Source: Halosimplex amylolyticum
GTDB taxonomy: Archaea > Halobacteriota > Halobacteria > Halobacteriales > Haloarculaceae
Length of the DNA stretch: 64,000 nt
Direction: 5' to 3'
NCBI RefSeq assembly: GCF_051414035.1
Contig: NZ_JBLKNW010000001.1
Coordinates: 558,001 to 622,000, forward strand
Under the pieces are notes generated by a model. The model was not told where the DNA came from, did no database searches, and was given only the letters and a program-made list of their open reading frames with translations. A program made the position numbers and the translations under genes. Shown here one piece after another: positions 8,920 through 16,382 of this stretch. Within the stretch, counting starts at the first letter, position 1, and each line of letters starts with the position of its first letter.

Positions 8920-9135
8920 ATGTCCCCCACGTCTCGCCTCGCAGCCGCCGGCGAGTGGCTCGAAGCCCACCCGATCGCCTATTTCCTCGCGCTCGTCGCC
9001 GCCCCCGTCACCGCGAAGGTCGCCGTGGCCGCGCTGACGGGCGGCGGCCTACGTGAAGCGGTCGAGAGCGGCCTCGTCTTCGGCGTCGTGTTCGCCGCGG
9101 TGACGCTCGCGCTCCGCCGCTACGTCGGACAGTAG
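8920..9135 (+). CDS. Small two-helix membrane protein
   Basis: 71 residues from ATG 8920 (MSPTSRLAAAG). Two hydrophobic segments (about residues 17-38 and 47-64) separated by a short glycine-rich loop and followed by an RRYVGQ end. I do not recognise a family. It is divergent from the ygfZ-like gene and tail-to-tail with the next small membrane protein gene, whose stop is 19 bases away. Confidence 0.6.
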   Translation: MSPTSRLAAAGEWLEAHPIAYFLALVAAPVTAKVAVAALTGGGLREAVESGLVFGVVFAAVTLALRRYVGQ

Positions 9136-9154
9136 GACTGCCGGTTGGGTGCCC

Positions 9155-9352
9155 TCAGTGCGCGCTTCCCGCCCGGTGTTCGCCGTACAGGACGCCCAGT
9201 CCGAGACAGATCAGGCCGAACGCGACCATCGACGGTGCGACCATCATCAGCGTGATCCGCGGCGGCATGACGTCCATCGCGAGCAGCGCGCCCACGGCGA
9301 CGACGATGATCGCGACGAACGCGGCGGCCGTCTTCGGCAGGTCGAACTCCAT
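9155..9352 (-). CDS. Small haloarchaeal membrane protein (possibly DUF7333-like)
   Basis: 65 residues from ATG 9352 (MEFDLPKTAA). Two transmembrane helices, AAAFVAIIVVAVGALLA and a second after the RITLMMVAPSM stretch. A TATA-like TTTGATA (minus strand, 9371-9377) lies about 22 bases upstream of the ATG, supporting this start over an in-frame codon at 9376. Function unknown; the family suggestion is from memory only. Confidence 0.6.
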   Translation of the reverse strand: MEFDLPKTAAAFVAIIVVAVGALLAMDVMPPRITLMMVAPSMVAFGLICLGLGVLYGEHRAGSAH

Positions 9353-9442
9353 GACGGCGCTTGGGAGTGATATCAAATGAGGATTTCGACGATTTCGACC
9401 GCGGAGAGCGGTGTCGACCGTCGACGGTCGTCGACAGACCGC

Positions 9443-10594
9443 CTATCCGCGCAGCAGCGACTTCAGCTGGTCGACCGAAAATAGCGAGGTCGGGCGGTCC
9501 ATGTGGACGCCGATCTCGCCGGAGAACGCCCGGAGTCCGACCCGCTGGACGGGTTCCGGGAGCGAGTACGCCCGCCGGAGCCAGTGACCGAGTTCGATCT
9601 CGCGTTCGAGGTCGTCGCGCCAGGCCCGCTCGTAGTCGGCCAGACTCCCCGGCCTGCGCGGGTCGACCTCGCGAGCGGCGTGGTCGGCGGCGGTCATCCC
9701 GTAGAGGATGCCCCCGCCGGTGAACGGTTTGGTCTGGGCCGCCGCGTCGCCGATCAGGAACGCCCGGTCGCTCGTCACCGAGTCCGGCGGACCGACGGGT
9801 ATCAGGCCCGAACACCGGTGGTCCGTCTCGACGCCGTAGTCGGCGACGAAGCGGTCGAAGCGCTCGCGAACGTCGGCGCTGGGCGGCGTCGCCAGGCCGT
9901 ACTCGACGCCGGCGTCGCCGCGGGGGATCCGCCACGCGAAGAAGTCCGGGACGGTCAGGTGGACGTCGACGAAGTCGGTGTCGTCGTCCTCGTCGGAGAA
10001 GCCGAGGACGCCGTGGAGCAACTCGTCCGGTTCGGGCATGTCGAGTTCGCGGCGGACGCGGGACTTCGGGCCGTCGCAGCCCGCGACCATCCGTGCCTCG
10101 TGAGTCTCGACGCCGTCCGGCCCCGTCACCTCGACGCGGACGCGGTCGCGGCGCTCCTCGACGCCGACGACGGTGTGGTCTTCACGCACGTCCGCGCCTG
10201 CCTCACGGGCGGCGTCGGCGAGTTCGTTATCGAGCCCCACGCGGTCGATGACGTTCGAGATCTGTTCGTCCTTGTAGAAGGGGTAGGTTCCGGCGTCGAG
10301 TCGCCGGCTATCGACGTTCGCGGGGGCGTGCCCGTTCGTACGGGGGTCGCTCGGCGCGGCGCCGCGGGGACTGCCGAGGTGGAATCGGGCGCCGTAGACG
10401 ACGTTCTGGAGGAGACGGTCGCGGGCACCGTCGGGCGTGTAGTCCCAGAGATCCGTGGAGACGTGGCCCGAGCAGGCGAGCGGTTTCCCGATCTCCCCTT
10501 GCTCGAAGGCCAGCACGTCGTAGCCCGCCTCGGCGGCGCGGCGGGAGAACCGCGACCCGGCCGGGCCACAGCCCACGACGACGAAATCGTGCAT
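9443..10594 (-). CDS. Geranylgeranyl reductase family FAD oxidoreductase
   Basis: 383-residue flavoprotein beginning at ATG 10594 with a Rossmann FAD-binding motif, VVVGCGPAGSRFSRRAAEAG, then the adenine-ribose acidic residue in LAFEQG. A later GD-like motif, AFLIGDAAAQTKPFTGGGI, is the second flavin contact typical of this group, followed by GMTAADHAA. Family members saturate double bonds in isoprenoid chains of archaeal lipids or quinones; paralogues are numerous in haloarchaea, so the substrate is uncertain. GTATTTA on the minus strand (10619-10625) sits about 27 bases upstream of the ATG, supporting the start. Confidence 0.85.
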   Translation of the reverse strand: MHDFVVVGCGPAGSRFSRRAAEAGYDVLAFEQGEIGKPLACSGHVSTDLWDYTPDGARDRLLQNVVYGARFHLGSPRGAAPSDPRTNGHAPANVDSRRLDAGTYPFYKDEQISNVIDRVGLDNELADAAREAGADVREDHTVVGVEERRDRVRVEVTGPDGVETHEARMVAGCDGPKSRVRRELDMPEPDELLHGVLGFSDEDDDTDFVDVHLTVPDFFAWRIPRGDAGVEYGLATPPSADVRERFDRFVADYGVETDHRCSGLIPVGPPDSVTSDRAFLIGDAAAQTKPFTGGGILYGMTAADHAAREVDPRRPGSLADYERAWRDDLEREIELGHWLRRAYSLPEPVQRVGLRAFSGEIGVHMDRPTSLFSVDQLKSLLRG

Positions 10595-10618
10595 ACCCGC
10601 CGGTGGGGCACGTCGCTG

Positions 10619-10625
10619 TAAATAC
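10619..10625 (-). promoter_or_regulatory. TATA box of the geranylgeranyl reductase-like gene
   Basis: GTATTTA (minus strand), about 27 bases from the chosen ATG at 10594. Confidence 0.45.
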
Positions 10626-10731
10626 TCTCCGGCCTCGACCCTCGCCTCGGAGGCCGCATCGTGGAACCACTCGAAATGTAAATTGGCCATTTGATGTTAC
10701 GAAACCGCCTATACGTGGCTACCAGTAGGTA

Positions 10732-10738
10732 ACTATAG
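10732..10738 (+). promoter_or_regulatory. TATA box of the CARDB-like secreted protein gene
   Basis: ACTATAG about 30 bases before ATG 10766, at leaderless spacing. Confidence 0.45.
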
Positions 10739-10765
10739 CTCCCGATCCTCCGGGACTGATCACGC

Positions 10766-12028
10766 ATGGATTACAGAGACATACTGACGATCGCGGTGGT
10801 GGCGGTCCTTCTGGTCCCCGTCGCCAGCGCGTACGCACCGAGTTCGAACAGCGCGCCCGGCGGGGACGAACAGGCCGACGACGGCGCCGGCGCTGCGGCG
10901 GCATCGTCGGCGACGACGGCACAGGACGGCAACTACACGCGGCTCTACATCACCGACGGGTACCTCAGCGACCGCGTCAAGCCCGGTGAGTCGGTGACCT
11001 TCAACGTCACCGTGGGCAACAGCGAGGACCACGCGGTGGAACTCGACCCGCACGTGGTCCTCCCGCAGGTCCAGGGTCGCCCCATCGAGAAGTCGTGGAT
11101 CACCATCGAGGACGCCGACACGACGCTGGACGCCGGCGAGGAGCAGCAGTTCGCCGTCACCGTCGAGGTGCCCGACGACGCCGAGTTCGGCAGCTATCGC
11201 GCCCAGGTGGCGTTCACGAATCAGACGGTGAGCTATCCGGGTCGGCCGGATCGACCGGTCCACGCGGCGCAGATCAGCGTCTCCGTTCACGAGGAGCCGT
11301 CGGTGCAGATCGTCGACGGTCGCTACGCCTCCGCGCAGGTCCAGACTGGCGACAGCTACACCTACGAGGTGACCGTCCGCAACGACGGTGACCAGGCGGT
11401 CCCGCTGAATCCGCGTATCCAGATGCGCGAGCACCGGCGGCCGAGCGAGAACACGGTCGAGCGCTCGTGGTTCGAGATCGACGCGCCCACCGAGGTCCAG
11501 CCCGGCGAGACGGCGACCGTCACGATCACCGTGACGCCGCCCGAGGACGCCTCCGTCGGCCGGTATCACACCGAGGTCAACCTCGGGTTGACCGACCCCA
11601 AGCGGCCCGACCGGAGCGACTACTGGCAGCGCGTCGACCTGAGCATGCTGGTCTGGGAACAACCCGACCAGCCCTTCGAGAAGACCTTCTCCGTCAGCGA
11701 GCGCGCCGACAACGTCTCGCTGTCGCTGACGGCGGGTAACTACTACGAGCAGGCCTCCGACGAACCGGTCTCGTTCGACGTGACGTTCGTCTCGCCGAAC
11801 GGCACCGAGTTCTCCGCCGAGCGCGTCTCGGTCACCGACAGTGGGTCGGTCAGTCTCGGCGCCGACGACCGCCACGACGCCGAAACGCAGGGCGCCTACG
11901 CCGCCCGCTCGGGCGGGACCGAGTTCGAGTACCGCGTCGACGACCCCGACGCCGGCGAGTGGACCGTCCGCATCATGCCGCGCAACACCGTCGACTTCCG
12001 CTACCAGATCGTCCGCAACGAGGGCTGA
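10766..12028 (+). CDS. Secreted protein with two CARDB/NEW3-like beta domains
   Basis: 420 residues. A Sec-type signal at the N-terminus (hydrophobic LTIAVVAVLLVPVASAYA) is followed by an Ala/Asp/Gly-rich spacer to about residue 55. Two successive Ig-like beta-sandwich domains follow, each with the V.PGES.TF.VTV or V.TGDSYTYEVTVRN pattern and a GE-rich strand (about 70-175 and 180-300), as in CARDB/NEW3 modules. The last about 120 residues form a third beta-rich region. No C-terminal anchor. Probably an extracellular, cell-envelope-associated protein; no enzymatic motif seen. Unlinked to obvious operon partners. Confidence 0.7.
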   Translation: MDYRDILTIAVVAVLLVPVASAYAPSSNSAPGGDEQADDGAGAAAASSATTAQDGNYTRLYITDGYLSDRVKPGESVTFNVTVGNSEDHAVELDPHVVLPQVQGRPIEKSWITIEDADTTLDAGEEQQFAVTVEVPDDAEFGSYRAQVAFTNQTVSYPGRPDRPVHAAQISVSVHEEPSVQIVDGRYASAQVQTGDSYTYEVTVRNDGDQAVPLNPRIQMREHRRPSENTVERSWFEIDAPTEVQPGETATVTITVTPPEDASVGRYHTEVNLGLTDPKRPDRSDYWQRVDLSMLVWEQPDQPFEKTFSVSERADNVSLSLTAGNYYEQASDEPVSFDVTFVSPNGTEFSAERVSVTDSGSVSLGADDRHDAETQGAYAARSGGTEFEYRVDDPDAGEWTVRIMPRNTVDFRYQIVRNEG

Positions 12029-12094
12029 ACGCCCCACAGCTCTTTTCGGCGGTTCGCGCCCGAGTCCGCCGTGCCGACGCTGTTTGCTGGTGTC

Positions 12095-12102
12095 CTTATA
12101 TC
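12095..12102 (+). promoter_or_regulatory. TATA box of the small membrane protein at 12125
   Basis: CTTATATC, about 27 bases upstream of ATG 12125, at leaderless spacing. Confidence 0.5.
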
Positions 12103-12124
12103 GGCGCACCGCAGAGACACGGCC

Positions 12125-12511
12125 ATGAGCAAGTACCAACCGGGCGTCTGTTACATCGGGGCCGACGAGCGGCGCAAGCGACGCACGCTGGGAGCGCTCT
12201 CTTTCCTGGCGGCGGCCGGCTACGTCGGTTTCGTGATCGTAACCGGTCGACCGGACGGCCTGCTCCTCGGATCGTTTCCGTTGCTGTTCGGCGGGTTCGT
12301 CGGCGTCGTCCAGGACCGGATGGGGTTTTGCGCGGCCTTCGGTGCGCTGGCGCGCTACGACCTCTCGGGGTCGGGCGGCGACGCCGGACCGGTCGACAGT
12401 TCGGAAGCGGTCAAACAGGACCGCGTTCGGGCGTTTCAGGTGCTCGCGGTATCGGCTGCGGCCGCGGTCGTCGCGACGATGGGCGTCTACGGCGTCGCGG
12501 CTGTGCTGTGA
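12125..12511 (+). CDS. Three-helix haloarchaeal membrane protein of unknown function
   Basis: 128 residues from ATG 12125 (MSKYQPGVCYIG). Three hydrophobic segments: about 24-41, 48-64 (SFPLLFGGFVGVVQ) and 107-128 at the C-terminus. Cysteines in the cytosolic N-terminus (GVCYIG) and in MGFCAAFG, together with the ADERRKRR basic stretch, look conserved-family-like, but I do not know a function. The TATA element at 12095-12102 decides the start. It is convergent with the BNR-repeat gene, 24 bases away. Confidence 0.65.
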   Translation: MSKYQPGVCYIGADERRKRRTLGALSFLAAAGYVGFVIVTGRPDGLLLGSFPLLFGGFVGVVQDRMGFCAAFGALARYDLSGSGGDAGPVDSSEAVKQDRVRAFQVLAVSAAAAVVATMGVYGVAAVL

Positions 12512-12535
12512 ACGGACGACCGGGCTCCGGCGCGC

Positions 12536-13579
12536 TCAGACCACGGCGAGCCCGCGCGGCGTCTGGGACTCGTACTCGTCCTGCCAGTCGAGGTCGAGCC
12601 TGTCCCACGACGCGCCGGCGTCCGCCGAGCGGTAGAGTCCGCGGTTGTTGAGTGCGAACAGGACCGGGCCGTCGGCGGCGGTCAGTATCGACCGGACGGT
12701 CCCCTCGGCCCCGGGCAGGCCGTCCATCGACAGGGTCCACTCGGTCGCATCGTCCCGGCCCGCGTTCGTCGTCCGGTAGACGTGGGCCTCGGCGGCCGAG
12801 ACGGTGTGGGCGCTCCGGGCGCCCCTGGCGGCGGAGACGACGACGGTGTCGGAGTCCGAGCGCGGGACGGCCAATCCCCAGACGTAGCGGTGGCCCAGTC
12901 CGTCCTGGGGGTACGTCCAGGTGTCGCCGCCGTCCTCGGACTGGGCGTAGCCGTCGCCGGCGGCGGTGTAGACGCGCCCCTCGGCGTCGGGATGGGTCGC
13001 CAGCGTGTGGTTGTCGCGGCGGGCTCCCTCCGGGCGGTCCTGCCACGTCTCGGTGCCGTCGGCGTCGCCCGCGCGCGCCGTCAGCGCGTCGTCGGTCCGG
13101 ACGAGTGCCCCGGCCTCGATAGCGACGTAGAGCCGCTCGGGGTCGTGCGGGTCCGCTTCGAGCCAGCGGACGTGGTGAGTGTGCGGCCGCGGCGGGAACG
13201 ACCACGCCGACTCCGAGGGGAGGTCGGTCAGCGGCGGCAGCGGCTCCCAGGAGTCGCCGCCGTCAGTGGAGCGGTAGACCGCGGAGGGTTCGGAGCCGGC
13301 CCACACCGTGTCGGGGTCGTGCGGGCTGACGGCGAGTGCGGTGACTCGGTCGTCGATATCGGGAGCGACGCGGTCCCAGGTGTCGCCCTCGTCGGTCGTG
13401 CGCTGGATGCCCGACTCGACGGTGCCGGCGAAGGCGCGCTCCGGTCGCTCCTCGCTCGCGGCGACAGACTCGAAGTCGCGGCCGACGAGGGGTTCGCTGG
13501 CGGTCCAACCACTGGGATCGCCCCGGACGACCAGCACGCGGTCGTCCAGTGCGGCGTAGACGATCGTGTCGGCAGGCAT
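12536..13579 (-). CDS. BNR/Asp-box beta-propeller protein
   Basis: 347 residues built from repeated Asp-box units of the S-x-D-x-G-x-x-W type: TTDEGDTWDR, STDGGDSWEP, SEDGGDTWTY and SADAGASWDR. This pattern marks sialidase-like or VPS10/sortilin-like propellers. No signal peptide, so it is probably cytoplasmic. Catalytic residues of sialidases are not apparent, so an enzymatic role should not be assumed; annotations such as exo-alpha-sialidase or glycosyl hydrolase would be overcalls. It is convergent with the membrane protein gene downstream, and its 5' side faces the 42-bp repeat array. Confidence 0.75.
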   Translation of the reverse strand: MPADTIVYAALDDRVLVVRGDPSGWTASEPLVGRDFESVAASEERPERAFAGTVESGIQRTTDEGDTWDRVAPDIDDRVTALAVSPHDPDTVWAGSEPSAVYRSTDGGDSWEPLPPLTDLPSESAWSFPPRPHTHHVRWLEADPHDPERLYVAIEAGALVRTDDALTARAGDADGTETWQDRPEGARRDNHTLATHPDAEGRVYTAAGDGYAQSEDGGDTWTYPQDGLGHRYVWGLAVPRSDSDTVVVSAARGARSAHTVSAAEAHVYRTTNAGRDDATEWTLSMDGLPGAEGTVRSILTAADGPVLFALNNRGLYRSADAGASWDRLDLDWQDEYESQTPRGLAVV

Positions 13580-13654
13580 ACCCTATCGGAGGGTCGCGAC
13601 GGCCTTAACTGGTCGCTGAAATCGATTTCAGGAGTCCGTCGCGTCCTCGTCAGC

Positions 13655-13822
13655 GGGCTACGCGTCCTGTCGGCGTCGCCACTCGTCGCGGACAGTGGGC
13701 CACGCGTCCTGTCGGCGTCGCCACTCGTCGCGGACAGTGGGCTACGCGTCCTGTCGGCGTCGCCACTCGTCGCGGACAGTGGGCTACGCGTCCTGTCGGC
13801 GTCGCCACTCGTCGCGGACAGT
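13655..13822. repeat. 42-bp tandem repeat, four copies
   Basis: Four units at 13655, 13697, 13739 and 13781, each GGGC(T/C)ACGCG followed by a TCCTGTCGGC-containing core. Only one base (T/C at unit position 5) differs between units. The array fills most of the 305-base gap between the BNR-repeat gene and hxlR-like gene. The unit length is a multiple of three, so frames stay open on both strands, but there is no start signal or acidic composition; I treat it as non-coding. Confidence 0.9.
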
Positions 13823-13859
13823 GGGCGCGACGCCGCCGACCGCGACGCACGCTGGGACC

Positions 13860-13875
13860 CGCGGGGTGAAAAATC
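13860..13875 (-). terminator. T-tract terminator of the HxlR regulator gene
   Basis: A run of five A on the plus strand (GTGAAAAATCG) reads as T5 just beyond the minus-strand stop at 13885. Confidence 0.35.
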
Positions 13876-13884
13876 GAGGGCCGA

Positions 13885-14247
13885 TCACTCCTCGACGTAG
13901 TCTGCGGGGTCGACGTATTCCCGGGCCCACGCGTCGAGTTCTTCGAACACCGGACCGAGCGCTGCACCCTTCTCGGTCAGCGAGTAGAAGGTCGCGACGG
14001 GCGCGGCTTCCTCCATGCGCTTGTCGACGAGGCCCGCCTCGGTCAGCGCGTCGAGCGACTGCGAGAGCGTCCGCGAACTCGCCCCCGTCGCCTCCTTGAG
14101 TTCGTTGAACCGCATCTCCCCCTCGTCGTGCAGGTCGTGGAGGACGGTGAGGCGCCACCGCGTCCCGATCACGTCCAGGGACTCCGCGGTCGGGCACGCC
14201 TGCGGATCCACGTCCGCGAACGGGTCGTTCGGGTCGTCCGTCTGCAT
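13885..14247 (-). CDS. HxlR-family winged-helix transcriptional regulator
   Basis: 120 residues. The HxlR hallmark is present: a short N-terminus with a cysteine (DPQACPTAESLDVIGTRW), then a MARR-like winged helix (MRFNELKEATGASSRTLSQ and a LVDKRMEEA wing). HxlR proteins sense electrophiles or quinones through this cysteine in several bacteria; that role is inferred here. It is divergently transcribed from the DoxX/GST pair, which it probably controls through the repeats at 14300-14355. ATG 14247 is favoured by the TATA-like TTTTTCACG about 28 bases upstream on the minus strand. Confidence 0.85.
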   Translation of the reverse strand: MQTDDPNDPFADVDPQACPTAESLDVIGTRWRLTVLHDLHDEGEMRFNELKEATGASSRTLSQSLDALTEAGLVDKRMEEAAPVATFYSLTEKGAALGPVFEELDAWAREYVDPADYVEE

Positions 14248-14299
14248 CACCCATAGATTCGGCCATCTGCGTGAAAAATCTCCCGCTGGGACACGTCCC

Positions 14300-14355
14300 G
14301 GTACACCGCGGTATACCTGGTCGATCCGACCCAACCCGGTATAACATAATATACC
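14300..14355. promoter_or_regulatory. Cluster of GGTATACC-type palindromes, candidate HxlR operators
   Basis: GGTACACC (14300-14307), GGTATACC (14310-14317, perfect palindrome) and GGTATA-N6-TATACC (14338-14355, perfect inverted repeat) lie in the intergenic region between the divergent HxlR and DoxX genes. The last one overlaps the AT-rich region that probably serves as the TATA box of the plus-strand transcript. Confidence 0.6.
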
Positions 14356-14363
14356 TGACACTA

Positions 14364-14510
14364 ATGTGGGTGGCGGCGAAAGTCGTGACTGCGATGAACG
14401 CGACGCACGTAATCGAGCGCATCGACGCGGAATCAGCCGACGAAGGGCCGACGAACGGCGCAGTGAACGGAGAGGTAGGGCCGGCCGCTGTCGGGGAGGT
14501 GTCGGCCTGA
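14364..14510 (+). CDS. Possible 48-residue leader protein upstream of doxX
   Basis: ATG 14364 opens a 48-residue frame (MWVAAKVVTAMNATHV...), with an alternative in-frame ATG at 14394. Its TGA (14508-14510) overlaps the DoxX ATG as TGATG, the arrangement expected for translational coupling. Acidic C-terminal half. No recognised family. It lies directly behind the operator/TATA cluster, so it would be the first cistron of the DoxX-GST transcript. Small size leaves real doubt. Confidence 0.35.
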   Translation: MWVAAKVVTAMNATHVIERIDAESADEGPTNGAVNGEVGPAAVGEVSA

Positions 14511-14929
14511 TGGTCTTCGAGTCGACGGGCGCCGGGGCGGCGCTGTTGCTCGGTCGCGGGCTCTTCGCGGCCGTGCTGGGCTTCATGGCGCTGGGCAATC
14601 TGCTCGACCTGGAGGAGACCGTGGGCTACGCCGAGCACAAGGGCGCGCCGGCACCGCGAATACTGGTGCCGCTGTCGAGCGTGGCGCTGATCGGCGGGGC
14701 CGCGTCGATCCTGCTCGGTGCGTTCCCAGCCGTGGGCGCGCTCCTCGTGATCGGCTTCCTCGTCGGCGTTACGCCGGTGATGCACGACTTCTGGGGGCAG
14801 GAAGGAGAAGACCGACAGAACGAGCTGATCCACTTCCTGAAGAACGCGGGACTGGCCGGTGCGGCGCTGGTCTTTCTGGCGCTCTCGACGGCCGCCTGGC
14901 CGTACGCCGTCGGCCCCTCCGTGGTCTGA
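14510..14929 (+). CDS. DoxX-family membrane protein
   Basis: 139 residues with four predicted transmembrane helices, the standard DoxX/DoxD-like topology (LLLGRGLFAAVLGFMALGN, then VALIGGAASILLG, VGALLVIGFLVG and a C-terminal helix). The HDFWGQEG motif and HFLKNAGLAG before the last helix are characteristic. DoxX proteins associate with redox and thiol/quinone stress systems. ATG 14510 overlaps the stop of the upstream small frame and precedes the glutathione-transferase gene by 38 bases; all three probably form one transcript regulated by the divergent HxlR protein. Confidence 0.85.
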   Translation: MVFESTGAGAALLLGRGLFAAVLGFMALGNLLDLEETVGYAEHKGAPAPRILVPLSSVALIGGAASILLGAFPAVGALLVIGFLVGVTPVMHDFWGQEGEDRQNELIHFLKNAGLAGAALVFLALSTAAWPYAVGPSVV

Positions 14930-14967
14930 ATCGCCCGCGAACACACACCGACGAACACACGACATCC

Positions 14968-15930
14968 ATGGGACGACTCATCGACGGCGAATGGTTGAGC
15001 GACGTGACGAACGACGACCGCGTGGACTTCGACTACGAGGAGACCGAGTTCAGATCGGCGATCGGGACCGACCGACATCCGGCCGACCCCGAACGGTATC
15101 ACCTCTACGTCTCCCGGGCGTGCCCCTGGGCCCACGGCACCCTGCTGACGCGGGCGCTCCTGGGCCTCGACGACGCTATCGGGATCAGCGTCGTCGACCC
15201 GCACCGGCGAGACGACGGCTGGGAGTTCACGCCGGAGAAAGCGGGCTGTACGCCCGACCGACTCCACGATACCGACTACCTCCGGGATGTCTACACCACG
15301 GCCGACTCGAACTACACCGGTCGGGTGTCCGTGCCCGTCCTCTGGGACGAAGCAGAGGGAACCATCGTCAACGAGGAGTCCGACGAGATAATGCGGACGC
15401 TCGCGGACGCCTTCGCGGACTACCGGGGCGCCGACCTCTATCCCGCGGGCCATCGGGAAGCGATCGATCGCTACATCGGCGAACTCTACCGCCCGCTCAA
15501 CCGCGGCGTCTACCGCGCGGGATTCGCGGAGACTCAATCGGCGTACGAGTCGGCCGTCGAGACGGTGTTCGAGGCGCTCGACCGCTGGGAGGCACACCTC
15601 TCGGACCGGCGGTACCTGCTCGGCGACCGCCTGACGCTGGCGGACCTGCGGCTGTTCCCGACGCTCGTCCGTTTCGACGCCGTCTATCACACCCACTTCA
15701 AGTGTACCGTCCGCCGCCTCGTCGACTATCCGAACCTCTGGGGATTCACGCGGGACGTCTACCAGACGCGCGGCGTTCCAGGAACGGTGAATCTTGACCA
15801 CGTCAAGGAGCACTACTACCGCAGTCACGAGCAGATCAACCCGACCGGGTTCGTCCCCGTCGGTCCCGCCGTCGACTTCGAGGCGTCTCACAACCGGGAC
15901 GAGTTGCCGGGAATGCCGCCCACCGCGTAA
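14968..15930 (+). CDS. Glutathionyl-hydroquinone reductase-like glutathione S-transferase
   Basis: 320-residue omega-class-like GST resembling YqjG/ECM4 glutathionyl-hydroquinone reductases. Thioredoxin-fold N-terminal half with the catalytic Cys52 in SRACPWAHG, and an all-helical C-terminal half with LGDRLTLADLRLFPTLVRFD. The family reduces glutathionylated quinols. Haloarchaea are known to use gamma-glutamylcysteine rather than glutathione, so the physiological thiol may differ. It sits second or third in the DoxX operon under probable HxlR control, consistent with quinone/electrophile defence. Confidence 0.85.
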   Translation: MGRLIDGEWLSDVTNDDRVDFDYEETEFRSAIGTDRHPADPERYHLYVSRACPWAHGTLLTRALLGLDDAIGISVVDPHRRDDGWEFTPEKAGCTPDRLHDTDYLRDVYTTADSNYTGRVSVPVLWDEAEGTIVNEESDEIMRTLADAFADYRGADLYPAGHREAIDRYIGELYRPLNRGVYRAGFAETQSAYESAVETVFEALDRWEAHLSDRRYLLGDRLTLADLRLFPTLVRFDAVYHTHFKCTVRRLVDYPNLWGFTRDVYQTRGVPGTVNLDHVKEHYYRSHEQINPTGFVPVGPAVDFEASHNRDELPGMPPTA

Positions 15931-15952
15931 CTGGCCGCTGAAGCCGTGCGAA

Positions 15953-16126
15953 TCAGGCGTCGCGTCGACGGCGCTGTTCACCGCGAACAGTCGGTGCGAC
16001 GACGGCGAACGCGACCAGGATGAGGCCGGCGAACACTTCGGGCGTGTTGAGTGACTGTGCGGTGACGAAACCAACGATACCGACCGCGACCAGCAGTGCG
16101 GTTTCTTTCGTGTGCCGTGAGACCAT
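15953..16126 (-). CDS. 57-residue membrane protein
   Basis: ATG at 16126-16124 (minus) to TGA at 15953-15955. Two hydrophobic helices (ETALLVAVGIVGFVTAQSL and FAGLILVAFAVVAP) flanked by a basic N-terminus (VSRHTK) and an arginine-rich C-terminus (RRRRDA), giving a plausible topology. A TATA element GATTTATC on the minus strand (about 16150-16157) lies close to 28 bases upstream of the ATG, which strongly helps the case. The gene ends 22 bases beyond the converging GST stop. Unknown function. Confidence 0.55.
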   Translation of the reverse strand: MVSRHTKETALLVAVGIVGFVTAQSLNTPEVFAGLILVAFAVVAPTVRGEQRRRRDA

Positions 16127-16382
16127 TGGCTATCGCATGCCGGTGGTCGATAAATCCTTTCGGATCCCGCTCTCGCCCCCGGCCTGATGGTGACCCCAAC
16201 TTTCGCGTCTCGCCCTCGACCGCGACCCGAAGGCGACTCCGACTTTCACGTCGAAGCGTCGGGGATCGGAGCGAACCAGTCGGCCACCGGTTCAGCCGTC
16301 GTCTCCGACGGGTTACGACTGGTAGATATGTTCTCGGTACATCATGTGTGTGGAGTTGTCAATACCCAAACGTTCATACAAA
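16127..16382. other. Promoter region of the rhamnogalacturonan lyase gene
   Basis: 256 bases without a convincing gene. Contains AT-rich stretches GGTAGATATG (16320-16329) and CGTTCATACAAAATG just before the lyase start; either could be the core promoter. Confidence 0.4.

Noticed and set aside
13655..13822. CRISPR array
   Set aside because: Units are contiguous with no unique spacers and no cas genes are nearby.
13650..13967. Repeat-encoded 105-residue protein on the minus strand
   Set aside because: The frame stays open only because the 42-bp unit is a multiple of three; the product is highly basic and unlike haloarchaeal proteins.
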